Source: Plesiocystis pacifica SIR-1 (GTDB lineage: Bacteria > Myxococcota_A > Polyangia > Nannocystales > Nannocystaceae). From it: a stretch of DNA of 64,000 nt. The stretch spans positions 1 to 64,000 of the forward strand of contig NZ_ABCS01000032.1 of assembly GCF_000170895.1 (NCBI RefSeq), given 5' to 3'. The position numbers and the translations under genes were made by a program. Below, piece after piece: positions 1-8,317 of this stretch. Below the pieces are notes generated by a model that had not been told where the DNA came from, ran no database searches, and was given only the letters and a program-made list of their open reading frames with translations. Position 1 is the first letter of the stretch, and each line of letters starts with the position of its first letter.

Positions 1-2058
1 CCCGCGGAGCCTGGGGAGCCGAGCGTCCGCGAGGCCGTCGTCGACAGCGACGCGGCCCCGGCGAACCTGCTCGAGTCGCCGCGCGCCGAGGCCGTCCAGG
101 CCTCGATGTTCGAGGCTCTGGTCACCGACGGTCGGGGCCCGGCGCGCCCGAGCCCGACGCCCACCGAGGACAGCGCGGCCGCTCCCGACCCGGAACCCAC
201 GGCCGCCGCGCCCAACCCGCCGAGCCCGCCTGCCTTCGGCCTCGAGGGCCGCGAGGGCGTGGTCGGTCGCCTCGCCGAGCTCGTCGAAGTCGGGGGCGAG
301 CTGCGCGGCCTGGTCGACGCCCTGTTCGGCGAGAGCGTCGTCGTCGATCGCCTGTCCCGGGCCCTCGAGCTGTGGCATCGCCTGCGCGCCGAGCTGCCCG
401 CCGGCCAGCTCGTGCCCCACACCTTCGTGACCCTCGACGGCGACCGCATCGAGCCCACGGGCGTCGTCGTCGGCGGGGCCTCGGACGCCATCGACTCGGC
501 GCTGCTCCAGCAAAAGCGCGAGATCGGCGAGCTCCAGGCCATCGTCGAGGAGCTCGAGGCCAACCTCGAGCGGGCCAGCAACAAGCGCCAGGGCCTCGCC
601 GAGCGCCTCGACGAGGTCGAGCGCGGGCGCGAGGCTAGCGAGGGCGAGGTGCTCGAGGCCGAGAAGGCCCGGGTCGGCGCCCAGCAGGAGGTCTCGTCCA
701 TCGAGGAGGCGCGCGCCCGCCTGAGCCGGCAGCTCCACCAGCTGCGCGAGAACCGGGCGACCCTCGAGACCACCTTGATGCAGCGCCAGGACGAGCGCGT
801 CGACCTCGAGGGCGAGCTCGCCGAGCTGCGCGAGCTGATCCCGGAGCTCGAGGAGACCGCCGGCGAGCTCGAGGAGCGCGTCGAGGCCCTCGACGAGCAG
901 CGCTCGACGGTCAGCGAGACCCTCACCGAGCTCAAGGTCCAGCTCGCCAGCTGGCAAGAGCAGCGCAACGCCCTGGCCGCGGCCAGCGAGCGCCTGCGCA
1001 AGCAGATCCACAGCGAGCGCGAGCGAGCCAAGCGCCTGGGCCTGGCGGCCGAGGAGGCCGTCCAGCGCATCGAGGAGCTGCGCGAGGCCATCGAGTCCAT
1101 GGTCGAGGAGCACGCGGCCCTGCTCGACGAGCACAAGGTCGCGAGCGACGCCAAGCTCGACGCCGTCGAGGCCCACGAGGCGGCGGTGCTCCGCGTCGAC
1201 GAGCTGCAGCTGGCGATCCGCAACCTGCGGACGGCGCTCGAGGACGAGCGCGAGCGCTTCCAGGAGGTCGAGCTCGGCCTGCGCGAGCTGGTGCTCGAGC
1301 GCCAGCACCTCGAGGCCGACGTCTCCGACCGCTTCGACGCCGAGCTGCGCACCTTGCTGGTCGACTTCCACGACCGCGGCCTGGTCACCCCAGAGCAGCG
1401 CGATCGGGTCAAGGAGCTCAAGCGCATCCTCTCGCGCATGGGCGAGGTCAACCTGACGGCCATCGCCGAGTACGAGGAAGTCTCGGGCCGCTACGAGTAC
1501 CTCACGGGCCAGCGCAAGGACCTCGAGGACGCCATCGAGCAGCTCCAGGAGGCCATCGACCGGATCAACGAGACCACCCGGGAGCGCTTCGCCGAGACCT
1601 TCGAGAAGGTCAACGAGAAGTTCCAGACCCTGTTCCCGCGGCTGTTCAACGGCGGCCAGGCCAAGCTGGTGCTGACCGACCCCTCGGACATGCTGACCAC
1701 CGGCGTCGACATCCTCGCCCAGCCCCCGGGCAAGAAGGTCGCCTCCCTCGAGCTGTTGTCCGGCGGCGAGAAGGCCCTGACCGCGGTCAGCCTGATCTTC
1801 GGCATCTTCCTGATCAAGAGCAGCCCCTTTTGTCTGCTCGACGAGGTCGACGCCCCCCTCGACGAGGCCAACGTCGGCCGCTTCTCGGACATGGTCAGCG
1901 AGCTGTCCGCGGACACGCAGTTCATCATCATCACGCACAACAAGCGGACCATGGAGATCGCCGACCGCCTCTACGGCGTGACCATGCAGCAGCGCGGCGT
2001 GTCGAAGCTGGTCTCGGTCAACATGCGCCGGGCCGTCGCCGAGTCGATGGTCAGCTGA
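1..2058 (+). CDS. smc: Chromosome segregation ATPase SMC, C-terminal part (5' end outside window)
   Basis: The frame is open from base 1 with no start in view, so about 685 C-terminal codons of SMC are present. The order is the remainder of the hinge (codons ~1-160), a long Arg/Glu/Leu coiled coil (~160-445) and the C-terminal ATPase head. The head has the ABC signature LLSGGEKALTAVS (near base 1755), the Walker B and D-loop FCLLDEVDAPLDEAN (near 1830) and the switch His in ITHNKRTME (near 1930). SMC is the ATP-driven DNA-entrapping subunit of the bacterial condensin, working with ScpA and ScpB, which are encoded at 36035-39080 in this window. The Walker A half lies upstream. Family identity is very sure. 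Confidence 0.97.
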   Translation, partial: PAEPGEPSVREAVVDSDAAPANLLESPRAEAVQASMFEALVTDGRGPARPSPTPTEDSAAAPDPEPTAAAPNPPSPPAFGLEGREGVVGRLAELVEVGGELRGLVDALFGESVVVDRLSRALELWHRLRAELPAGQLVPHTFVTLDGDRIEPTGVVVGGASDAIDSALLQQKREIGELQAIVEELEANLERASNKRQGLAERLDEVERGREASEGEVLEAEKARVGAQQEVSSIEEARARLSRQLHQLRENRATLETTLMQRQDERVDLEGELAELRELIPELEETAGELEERVEALDEQRSTVSETLTELKVQLASWQEQRNALAAASERLRKQIHSERERAKRLGLAAEEAVQRIEELREAIESMVEEHAALLDEHKVASDAKLDAVEAHEAAVLRVDELQLAIRNLRTALEDERERFQEVELGLRELVLERQHLEADVSDRFDAELRTLLVDFHDRGLVTPEQRDRVKELKRILSRMGEVNLTAIAEYEEVSGRYEYLTGQRKDLEDAIEQLQEAIDRINETTRERFAETFEKVNEKFQTLFPRLFNGGQAKLVLTDPSDMLTTGVDILAQPPGKKVASLELLSGGEKALTAVSLIFGIFLIKSSPFCLLDEVDAPLDEANVGRFSDMVSELSADTQFIIITHNKRTMEIADRLYGVTMQQRGVSKLVSVNMRRAVAESMVS

Positions 2059-2065
2059 GGGCTGT

Positions 2066-2200
2066 TTTGCCCCCACGGGCGGCTCGGGACCGGGGGCGCT
2101 TCGTCGCTGTCCGCTCCTCCGCTCTGGTCGTGGGGCAATGGGGCTCGTGCCTTGGAGAGGGCATGGGGTCGCCCCCGCGAGCGGGGGCGTGGATTTGATG
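2066..2200 (+). repeat. Intergenic hairpin element, copy 1, ending in a CRISPR-repeat-like palindrome
   Basis: Just after the smc stop lie three potential hairpins: GCCCCC...GGGGGC at 2069-2097, TGCC...GGCA near 2148-2162, and a perfect 9-bp stem with a GA loop at 2170-2189. A similar series lies at 34051-34147 after another gene stop. The two share the start TTTGCCCCC, the middle CGTGCCTT...GGGCATG and the last palindrome beginning GGTCGCCCCC. The last palindrome plus GTGGATTTGATG resembles, from memory, type I-C CRISPR repeats, but it is single. It may be a terminator or a repeated structured element. Confidence 0.5.
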
Positions 2201-2234
2201 CCGCCCCGAGTCGTTGACGTGGCATGATCGCGGC

Positions 2235-2636
2235 ATGCGCTGGTTGTCTGGCTCGTTCGTCGTCGTGTTCGCCGCCGCTTGGGGGCTCATCGGTTGCGGC
2301 GCGCAGCCGGCCGGAGTCGAGAGCGGGGACAAGGCGCCCGTCGAGGGCGGCATGGGCGGCTTTGGGTCGTCGGCGCTCAGCAAGGGCAAGGGCAAGGGGC
2401 TGATCGGCGAGGACGGGAAGCAGGTGACGCCGACGCAGCCGGGCTCGCTGATCGGCGAGGACGGGAAGCAGGTGACGCCGACGCAGCCGGGCTCGCTGAT
2501 TGGCGAGGACGGGAAGCAGCTGGCGCCCAAGCAGCCCGGGGCGCTGATCGGCGAGGACGGGAAGCAGCTGGCGCCGCAGCAACCCGGGGCGTTGATCGGC
2601 GAAGACGGGAAGCAGCTGGCGCCGCCGAAGCCATGA
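2235..2636 (+). CDS. Small lipoprotein with five 16-residue tandem repeats
   Basis: This encodes 133 residues. A basic n-region and hydrophobic stretch end in the lipobox LIGC at about residue 20, so it should be lipid-anchored in the envelope. After a Gly-rich linker, the C-terminal 80 residues are five copies of a unit like LIGEDGKQLAPxQPGx. The first two copies read VTPTQPGS and the last three LAPxQPGx/PP. At DNA level this is a 48-bp tandem repeat (about 2399-2636) with copies differing by few bases, so it is recent or homogenised. ATG 2235 was chosen because the preceding residues would precede the signal peptide. The stop overlaps the next start (ATGA). Function is unknown. Confidence 0.75.
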   Translation: MRWLSGSFVVVFAAAWGLIGCGAQPAGVESGDKAPVEGGMGGFGSSALSKGKGKGLIGEDGKQVTPTQPGSLIGEDGKQVTPTQPGSLIGEDGKQLAPKQPGALIGEDGKQLAPQQPGALIGEDGKQLAPPKP

Positions 2637-4015
2637 CGCGCCGACCTTCGCTCCCGCTGGCCTTGGTCGGCGCGCTGTGGGCCTGCTCGCCCGAGGACGG
2701 GCAGGGCGAGTCGGGCACGCCAGGCTCGGACACGTTGGGCGGGTCGGACGAGGTCGGCGAGTCAGAGGAGTCGACGGAGGGCGGCGAGTCGGGCGAGCCC
2801 GAGCCGGACTTGCCCGAGGAGGGGCCGAGCGACTGCGAGCGCCTCGAGGAGCTGCTCGGGCTGCTTGGAGACGAGGGCGGGAGCGCGGCGGGGCAGGCCG
2901 CCATCGACGAATTCCTACGCGCGGTCAGCTACGGCGAGCGGGGCTTCCCGATCGTCGAACAGGGGAAGCTCGCGGTCGTGTTCGTGGGCGCGCCGGGCCA
3001 GGCCGTGGCCGTGGCCGGCGACTTCAACGGCTGGCAGGGCGACGAGCACGGCCTCGACGAGCGCGCGCCGGGCTTTTACGCCGCCGTGATCGACCTGGGC
3101 GGGGCGCCGACGGGGCTCTACAAGCTCGTGATCGACGGCAGCTACGTCGCCGACCCCCTCGCCCGGCGCTTTGGTTGGGACGAGTTCGGCGAGTACTCGC
3201 AGCTCGGCGCCCTGCCGGAGCGCAGCCACCACGAGCGCTGGCCGGCCTTTGACATGGGCGCGGGCCAGCTCGAGGCGCGCACGGTCACGGTGTTCGTGCC
3301 GGCGGGCGTCGACGTCGAGGGCGACGAGCTGCTGCCCGTGCTCTACATGCACGACGGCCAGAACCTGTTCGACCCCAACGCGCTGTTTGGCGGATGGCGC
3401 GTGGGCGAGACCCTCGACGCGGCCGTGGCCCAGGCCCTGCTCGAGCCGATCTTGGTCGTCGCCGTGGACAACACCCCCGCGCGCTTCGACGAGTACACGC
3501 CGGTGCTCGACGCCCTCGACGGGGCGCCCGTGGGCGGCCGCGCGGACGAGTACGCCGACTTCCTCGCCGACGGCGTCAAGCCCTTCGTCGAGGCCCGCTA
3601 CCCCGCCGCGAGCGCGCCCGGTCAGGTCGGGGTCATGGGTTCGTCGCTGGGCGGCCTGGTCAGCCTGTACATCGGGCATCGCCACCGCGCGCGCTTTGGC
3701 AACGCGGCGTCGATGTCGGGGACCCTCGGCTGGGGCAGCTTCGAGCTCGACAACCCGACCTTGCTCGACGCGTGGCTGGACGAGCCGCCCGTCGGGCTGC
3801 GGGTCTACGTCGACTCCGGCGGCGGCCCGGGCATGGGCTGTCCCGGCGACGGCTCGGACAACTACTGCGACAACGTCGCGTTCGCGGACGGCTTGCGCGC
3901 GCTCGGTTGGGTCGACGAGGACGACCTCTTTTACCGTTGGGATCCGGGGGCGCCGCACAGCGAGCCCGCCTGGGCCGACCGGCTGCTGCCCGCGCTCTAC
4001 GACTGGTGGCCCTGA
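2633..4015 (+). CDS. Lipoprotein esterase with N-terminal carbohydrate-binding-like (CBM48/E-set) domain
   Basis: This is a 460-residue protein with a short signal peptide and lipobox LWAC near residue 18. An acidic Ser/Gly/Glu linker follows, as is common in this genome. Residues ~110-195 have the glycogen-debranching E-set/CBM48 pattern (VAVAGDFNGWQG...GLYKLVIDG...DPLARRFGWDEFG). Residues ~200-455 match the putative esterase D/enterochelin-esterase alpha/beta hydrolase fold, with LPVLYMHDGQNLFD, the nucleophile elbow GSSLGG (Ser near 336) and a likely catalytic His in GAPHSEP near 442. It should hydrolyse an ester at the cell surface or in the periplasm; the substrate is unknown. The start overlaps the previous stop by 4 bp, so the two are translationally coupled. 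Confidence 0.85.
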   Translation: MTRRPSLPLALVGALWACSPEDGQGESGTPGSDTLGGSDEVGESEESTEGGESGEPEPDLPEEGPSDCERLEELLGLLGDEGGSAAGQAAIDEFLRAVSYGERGFPIVEQGKLAVVFVGAPGQAVAVAGDFNGWQGDEHGLDERAPGFYAAVIDLGGAPTGLYKLVIDGSYVADPLARRFGWDEFGEYSQLGALPERSHHERWPAFDMGAGQLEARTVTVFVPAGVDVEGDELLPVLYMHDGQNLFDPNALFGGWRVGETLDAAVAQALLEPILVVAVDNTPARFDEYTPVLDALDGAPVGGRADEYADFLADGVKPFVEARYPAASAPGQVGVMGSSLGGLVSLYIGHRHRARFGNAASMSGTLGWGSFELDNPTLLDAWLDEPPVGLRVYVDSGGGPGMGCPGDGSDNYCDNVAFADGLRALGWVDEDDLFYRWDPGAPHSEPAWADRLLPALYDWWP

Positions 4016-4188
4016 GCGCCGGGCGCACTCCCGGACAGTTTGGGATTTTGAGAGTAGTTCAAACTGCATGGATTACGGGGAAATGAAGGGGCGCAATCCA
4101 CTCGTTTGCGTAGATTGCGGTGTCCCCAACAAAGCGACCGTTCTGAGAGTTTGCTCGCCGCATAGAGTCGAACTCGTGGTCGACTGTC
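4016..4188. other. AT-richer promoter region with two inverted repeats
   Basis: This 173-bp gap is clearly less GC-rich than its surroundings. CGCAATC (4092-4098) and GATTGCG (4113-4119) form a perfect inverted repeat with starts 21 bp apart, two helical turns, as in a dimeric-regulator operator. AGTCGA (4166-4171) and TCGACT (4180-4185) form another just before the next start. No gene is seen here. A regulatory role is inference. Confidence 0.4.
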
Positions 4189-4194
4189 GTGGCT

Positions 4195-5589
4195 ATGGGC
4201 GATTCGAAAGCATGGGTAGCGCTGGCGTTTGGGTTCGTCGCGGCTTGCGGTGGCAGTGAGCGCGGCGACGGGACCACGGCGACGGACGGGGTGAGCACCC
4301 TCGGCGAGGATGGGATCGACACGACCGCCGCGGACGAGCTCGGGGACGAGGGCGAGACCTCGCCGAAGCTCGATCTGACCACCGGCGGCGGCCAGGAGGG
4401 GGCCGAGGACGAGGGCGGCGACGAGGAGTGCGGTCCCGAGCACCTGCCCACGCCCAACGCCACCTTGACCGGCACCGTGTACGCGCCCAACCTCGAGATC
4501 CCGATCAGCGGCGCGCTCGTCTACCTCGTCGACGAGGATCCCGAGCCCGTGCCCGACGGCGTCTACTGTGCCGAGTGCGTCGAGCTGCCCTGCGAAAAGC
4601 ACTACGTGCTGACCGAGCCCGACGGCAGCTTCGAGCTCCCCGCGGTCGCCGGCCCCGGCCAAAAATTCGTGGTCCAAAAGGGGCAGTTCCTCCACGTCAC
4701 CGAGATGGACGTCGCCCAGGGCGACGTGCAGGTCCCGGCCGTCGACAGCAGCCTGCCCGGCGAGTGGAACCCGGCCGCGGGCCACTGGATCCCGCGCATC
4801 GCCGTGTTCGAGACCTTCAACGACTCGATCTACGATCTGCTGGCGAAGATCGGCCTGGGCCAGATCGACAGCTACGGCGCGCTGGTCGACGGCACCGAGC
4901 AGTTCGACGTCCTCGACCCCTACAGCGAGGGTCAGCTCCTCGACAACCTCGACGCGATGATGGGCTACCACATCATCTTCGTGCCCTGCATGTCCCAGGG
5001 CGGCCTGGGTCAGCCGGCGAACCGCCTCGACAACATCCGCTCGTGGACCGAGGCCGGCGGCAAGTGGTACGTGACCGACTGGGCCAACGAGTACCTCTAC
5101 GAGCCCTTCCCGGACTACCAGGACTTCCACGACCCGGACTACCCGGACCTGGGCAGCTACGAGTCCCACGGCACCATCACCGACCCCGACCTGCTCGCGT
5201 GGCTCAGCGCCCTGCCGCCGGGGCTCAAGGACATCGGCGGGGGCAGCCCGACCCTCAACAACCTGCCCAGCGTCACCCTCGAGGACAACTGGTCGGGCCT
5301 CGACATGATCCACGACATCTTCGTGCAAAACGAAGAGGGCGAGGACGTCAACGTCGGCCACCACGAGTGGGTCAGCGGGCCGTGCGGAGCGTGCACCGAC
5401 AGCAACACCGAGCGGCCGATGACCGTCAGCGGCCAGTGGGGCTGCGGCCGGATGATGTTCAGCACCTACCACACCACGGAGTTCGAGCATCAGGGGCTCA
5501 CGCCGCAGGAGCTGGTGCTGCTCTACATCATCCTCGAGATCGGCGTGTGCCACGGCGAGGCTCCCCCGCCGCCGCCGCCCATCGAGTAG
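4195..5589 (+). CDS. Lipoprotein with carboxypeptidase-regulatory-like domain
   Basis: The product has 464 residues from ATG 4195; GTG 4189 is an equally possible start. Signal peptide and lipobox (VAACGG) are followed by an acidic Thr/Gly linker. Residues ~90-180 (GTVYAPNLEIPISGALVYL...DGSFELP) match the carboxypeptidase regulatory-like/Cna-B-type beta sandwich. This domain carries a CAEC...LPC cluster, possibly disulfide-bonded or metal-binding. The rest is unrecognised but well folded in appearance, with NLDAMMGYHIIFVPC and GGKWYVTDWANEY resembling ThuA/glutamine-amidotransferase-like surface proteins that form after a beta domain. It ends in a proline run (PPPPPP). It is a secreted, likely surface protein of unknown function. 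Confidence 0.75.
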   Translation: MGDSKAWVALAFGFVAACGGSERGDGTTATDGVSTLGEDGIDTTAADELGDEGETSPKLDLTTGGGQEGAEDEGGDEECGPEHLPTPNATLTGTVYAPNLEIPISGALVYLVDEDPEPVPDGVYCAECVELPCEKHYVLTEPDGSFELPAVAGPGQKFVVQKGQFLHVTEMDVAQGDVQVPAVDSSLPGEWNPAAGHWIPRIAVFETFNDSIYDLLAKIGLGQIDSYGALVDGTEQFDVLDPYSEGQLLDNLDAMMGYHIIFVPCMSQGGLGQPANRLDNIRSWTEAGGKWYVTDWANEYLYEPFPDYQDFHDPDYPDLGSYESHGTITDPDLLAWLSALPPGLKDIGGGSPTLNNLPSVTLEDNWSGLDMIHDIFVQNEEGEDVNVGHHEWVSGPCGACTDSNTERPMTVSGQWGCGRMMFSTYHTTEFEHQGLTPQELVLLYIILEIGVCHGEAPPPPPPIE

Positions 5590-5601
5590 CGCTTCGGCGA
5601 C

Positions 5602-7032
5602 TCACAACCCGCGGAAGATGAACAGCCCGCTGGCGCTCCCGAGGACGCGGGGGTCCAGCGGGTTGCTCGTCCACGGCCCGGCGCAGGGCAGCGTGATGGT
5701 GGCCCCGTCGGCGTGGCGAAACACGGTGCTCGGGCCGTCCTCGAGGGTCCAGCCTGGGGGGAGCTGCAAGTCCTGGGGCGGCGGGCCTGGGACGCGCGTG
5801 ACGGTGTCGCCGTCGATGCGCCAGGCCGCGTTCACGGCGGGCTGGAAGAAGGGGTGCCCGCGCTCGGCACCTTCGAGGCTCCAGTCGAGCCCCTCGCCAG
5901 CCGCGATGTGCAGCCGCAGGTGGCGGCCGTCCGCGGAGAACACCAGCCGGAAGTCGTCCGGCGAGCGCTCGTCCACTTCCGCCGAGGTCAGCACGGGCTC
6001 GGTGTGCAAGAGCGCCCCCGAGCGATGGCGCAGCTCGACGCGGCCCTCGCCGAAGGCCGCGACGAGCTCGCCCCCCGGGGACAGGCCGAGGGCGTCGACG
6101 TCGACGGTGAGGTCCAGCGAGGCCAGCGTCGCCAGCGAAGGGAGCTCGCGCAAGCGAACCCGGCGGTGCCTGCCGTGGACCACGTGCCGGCCGCTGCGGG
6201 AGTAGGCGATGGACTCCCAGTGCGGGACCCGCAGCTGTCCGTCCGTGGGCAGCCACTTGCCGTCCACGGCGCGCCATAGCTGCAGGCGGCTGTGGTTGCA
6301 GATGATGAGCTCCGTGCCCACGTGCCACGGTGGCGAGGCGGGGCCGCCCTCGAGGTAGCGGCCAAAGCTCGGGTCGAGCTGCGCCCGGACGGCGCCGCTG
6401 TGACCGTCGTAGAGCGTTCGCCCCACGACGAAGTGCTGGCCGTCGGGGTCGAACATCGGCGGCAGGCCAGCGAGCGGGGAGGCGGACTCGTCGGGGGCGT
6501 GGTGGGTATCGATGAGCTCGACGCACGCGCTGTCGCCGTCGGCGAGGAGGCGGCCGCTGGGGCTCCACGCGACACGGCCGGCACCCCCTGCTCGCGTCCA
6601 GCGGGGCCGCCCGGAGGCGTCGAGGATGCATCGCTCCCCATGGGTCGCAACGAACAGCTCGCCGCCGGGGCCCTCGAGTACCCGGGTGACCGAGTCCAGG
6701 AATTCGTGGTGCTGGCGGACCTCGAGGCTGTCCGCGTCGACGAGGCGGAGGACGCCTTCACCGTCGCCGGCCCAGCCGTACACGTAGATGGTTCGGCCGT
6801 CGGCGCTCAGCGTGGCCTCGGCCACGCCGATGTCGGGCCAGGGGAGGGGGCGGGGCTCGGCGCCAGGCGAGGCGATGAACTCGGGCGCGTCTTGGCCACG
6901 ACGAAAGCGGGGGTCGGCGACGCGCCGCGGCTCGCAGGGGGCCCGCTCGTCCCGGGCCGTGACCTCGCCCTGGGCCCAGGTCCACGCGCACTGCTGGGCG
7001 TCGGCGTCCCGCCGGTCCCCCCGGGACTTCAC
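5602..7032 (-). CDS. WD40-like beta-propeller protein, C-terminal part of a frameshifted gene
   Basis: About 470 residues contain repeated blade-like units (ATLSADGRTIYVYGWAGD, VAWSPSGRLLADGDS, LGLSPGGELVAAFGEGRVELRH, LVFSADGRHLRLH) typical of a WD40/YVTN beta-propeller. The frame upstream of about 7032 becomes Arg-rich and non-coding, while the +1-related frame becomes coding, so this is not a natural start. Joining the two at the C6 run 7017-7022 (minus-strand G6) restores one protein of about 628 residues. The function is unknown. The protein is predicted cytoplasmic, as no signal peptide is seen. The gene is convergent with the lipoprotein gene ending at 5589. Confidence 0.7.
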   Translation of the reverse strand: MKSRGDRRDADAQQCAWTWAQGEVTARDERAPCEPRRVADPRFRRGQDAPEFIASPGAEPRPLPWPDIGVAEATLSADGRTIYVYGWAGDGEGVLRLVDADSLEVRQHHEFLDSVTRVLEGPGGELFVATHGERCILDASGRPRWTRAGGAGRVAWSPSGRLLADGDSACVELIDTHHAPDESASPLAGLPPMFDPDGQHFVVGRTLYDGHSGAVRAQLDPSFGRYLEGGPASPPWHVGTELIICNHSRLQLWRAVDGKWLPTDGQLRVPHWESIAYSRSGRHVVHGRHRRVRLRELPSLATLASLDLTVDVDALGLSPGGELVAAFGEGRVELRHRSGALLHTEPVLTSAEVDERSPDDFRLVFSADGRHLRLHIAAGEGLDWSLEGAERGHPFFQPAVNAAWRIDGDTVTRVPGPPPQDLQLPPGWTLEDGPSTVFRHADGATITLPCAGPWTSNPLDPRVLGSASGLFIFRGL

Positions 7033-7486
7033 CCTCGGGCGCGTCGACGAGCCCGATGATGAGGACTTCTTCGCCCTCGAAGCGCAGGTGGTCGAGGCGC
7101 TCGAGGGGCAGGCGCGGCCCGGCGTCGAGCTGGGCGAGCACGCGCGCGTCGGTGGGCCACGGCCGGGTTGGTTGGAGCCACGGCCCGCGGGCGTCGAGGG
7201 CTTCGGCCCAGCGGGCCCGGGCGTCGGCGAGCTCGGGCAGGTGCAGGGTCCTCGCGTAGAGATCGACGAGCGCGACCTCGGGGCGCAGGGTCCAAGCGCC
7301 CAGGCGCTGGCGGGCGATGGCGGCGAGCTCCGAGCGCAGCTGGCTGACGCGTCCGCCCGTGCCCAGGGCGCCCCCGGCCTCGAGCGCGTCGAGCAAGACC
7401 TCGACCGCGGCCAGGCTCTCGCCCGACGCAGCGGCGGGCTCCAGGGCCAAAAAGCTGCTGCTCACGCGACGAAGCATAGGGGACAT
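7018..7486 (-). pseudogene. N-terminal part of the same WD40-like gene, in another frame
   Basis: About 155 residues, starting MSPMLRRVSSSFLAL (ATG 7486, or ATG 7477), look coding: helical, Leu/Ala/Glu-rich, ending ...IIGLVDAPEGEVP. After base ~7018 this frame turns into an Arg/Pro-rich shadow. Removing one base from the minus-strand GGGGGG run (7017-7022) continues it directly into the 5602-7032 frame. Either a sequencing or assembly indel in a homopolymer or a real disrupting mutation explains this; programmed frameshifting is less likely. It is divergent from the TVP38-like gene, 53 bp away. Confidence 0.65.
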
Positions 7487-7539
7487 CCAGGGGCGCCGTT
7501 GGGTGTCGGACCCAGCTGTGGCAGGCTTGGCGCGCCGCC

Positions 7540-8295
7540 GTGTCCTCGCCCGCCCCCGAGTCCGTCGACCCGAGCCCCTCGACGCCGCCCCGATACCGGG
7601 CCGTGCTCGGTCTCATCGGTCTGGGCCTGCTGCTGCTCGCGGGCCTGTGGGCCAGTCGTACGGGCCAGCTCGAGGCCGCGGTCGAGCAGGGCATCGCCTT
7701 CGCCCGCGAGGCCGGCCCCGGCGGCGACGCGCTCATGGCCGGCAGCTACATCACCGCCGTCGTCGTGATGCTCCCGACCTTCCCGCTGACCATGGGCGCG
7801 GGCGTGGTCTGGGGGCCGCTCGTGGCCACGGCGGTGGTCGTGCCCACGGCGACCGTCGGCGTGACCCTGGCCTTCCTGAGCGGGCGCTACCTGTTCCGCG
7901 GCGCCGTCGAGGCCCGGGTGCGTCAAAATCCGCGCTTCGTCGCCCTCGACCGGGCCATCGAGGACCAGGGCTTTTGGCTGTGCCTGCTCTTGCGCATGAC
8001 CCCGGCGATCCCCAACAACATCCTCAACTACTCCCTGGGCGTGACCCGGGTGCGCCTGAGCCACTACGTGCTCGGCAGCATGCTCGGCATGATCCCGGTG
8101 ACCTTCATGTGGGCGCACATCGGCGCGACCGTGGGGCAGCTGTCGATGAACCCGGACGTCCCGGTGAGCCCGCAGACCCGGGCGGTGCAGGTGCTCTCGC
8201 TGGTCGCGACCTTGGCGATGACCGTGGTCGTGACCCGGGTGGCACGCCGGGCGCTGCGCGGAGCCATGGGCGAGGAGAACGAGAGCGAGCCCTGA
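7540..8295 (+). CDS. TVP38/TMEM64 (SNARE-associated/DedA-like) membrane protein
   Basis: This is a 251-residue integral membrane protein with about six hydrophobic segments. The core has MLPTFPLTMGAGVVWGP near residue 72 and the hallmark LLLRMTPAIPNNILNYSLG near 150, followed by HYVLGSMLGMIPVTFMW. Both fit the VTT domain of TVP38/TMEM64/DedA proteins. Relatives act in lipid scrambling or membrane homeostasis; the actual substrate here is unknown. The start is a GTG at 7540, just before a Ser/Pro-rich cytoplasmic N-terminus. The neighbour downstream (8318) has its own promoter. Confidence 0.85.
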   Translation: MSSPAPESVDPSPSTPPRYRAVLGLIGLGLLLLAGLWASRTGQLEAAVEQGIAFAREAGPGGDALMAGSYITAVVVMLPTFPLTMGAGVVWGPLVATAVVVPTATVGVTLAFLSGRYLFRGAVEARVRQNPRFVALDRAIEDQGFWLCLLLRMTPAIPNNILNYSLGVTRVRLSHYVLGSMLGMIPVTFMWAHIGATVGQLSMNPDVPVSPQTRAVQVLSLVATLAMTVVVTRVARRALRGAMGEENESEP

Positions 8296-8304
8296 GCGCG
8301 CTGC

Positions 8305-8310
8305 TACCAT
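8305..8310 (+). promoter_or_regulatory. TACCAT -10-like box, leaderless type
   Basis: TACCAT lies 7 nt before ATG 8318 and no Shine-Dalgarno intervenes. It belongs to the window-wide TAnnnT-N6-9-start pattern. Confidence 0.4.
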
Positions 8311-8317
8311 CGCCCCG

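Noticed and set aside
2168..2200. A CRISPR array beginning at the CRISPR-repeat-like palindrome
   Set aside because: No second repeat occurs 60-75 bp away on either side and no cas gene is in the window; it is kept only as a solitary repeat-like element.
4051..4090. A short plus-strand frame in the AT-richer gap at 4016-4188 as a small gene
   Set aside because: It has no ribosome-binding site or codon bias like the neighbours; the palindromes there suggest a control region instead.
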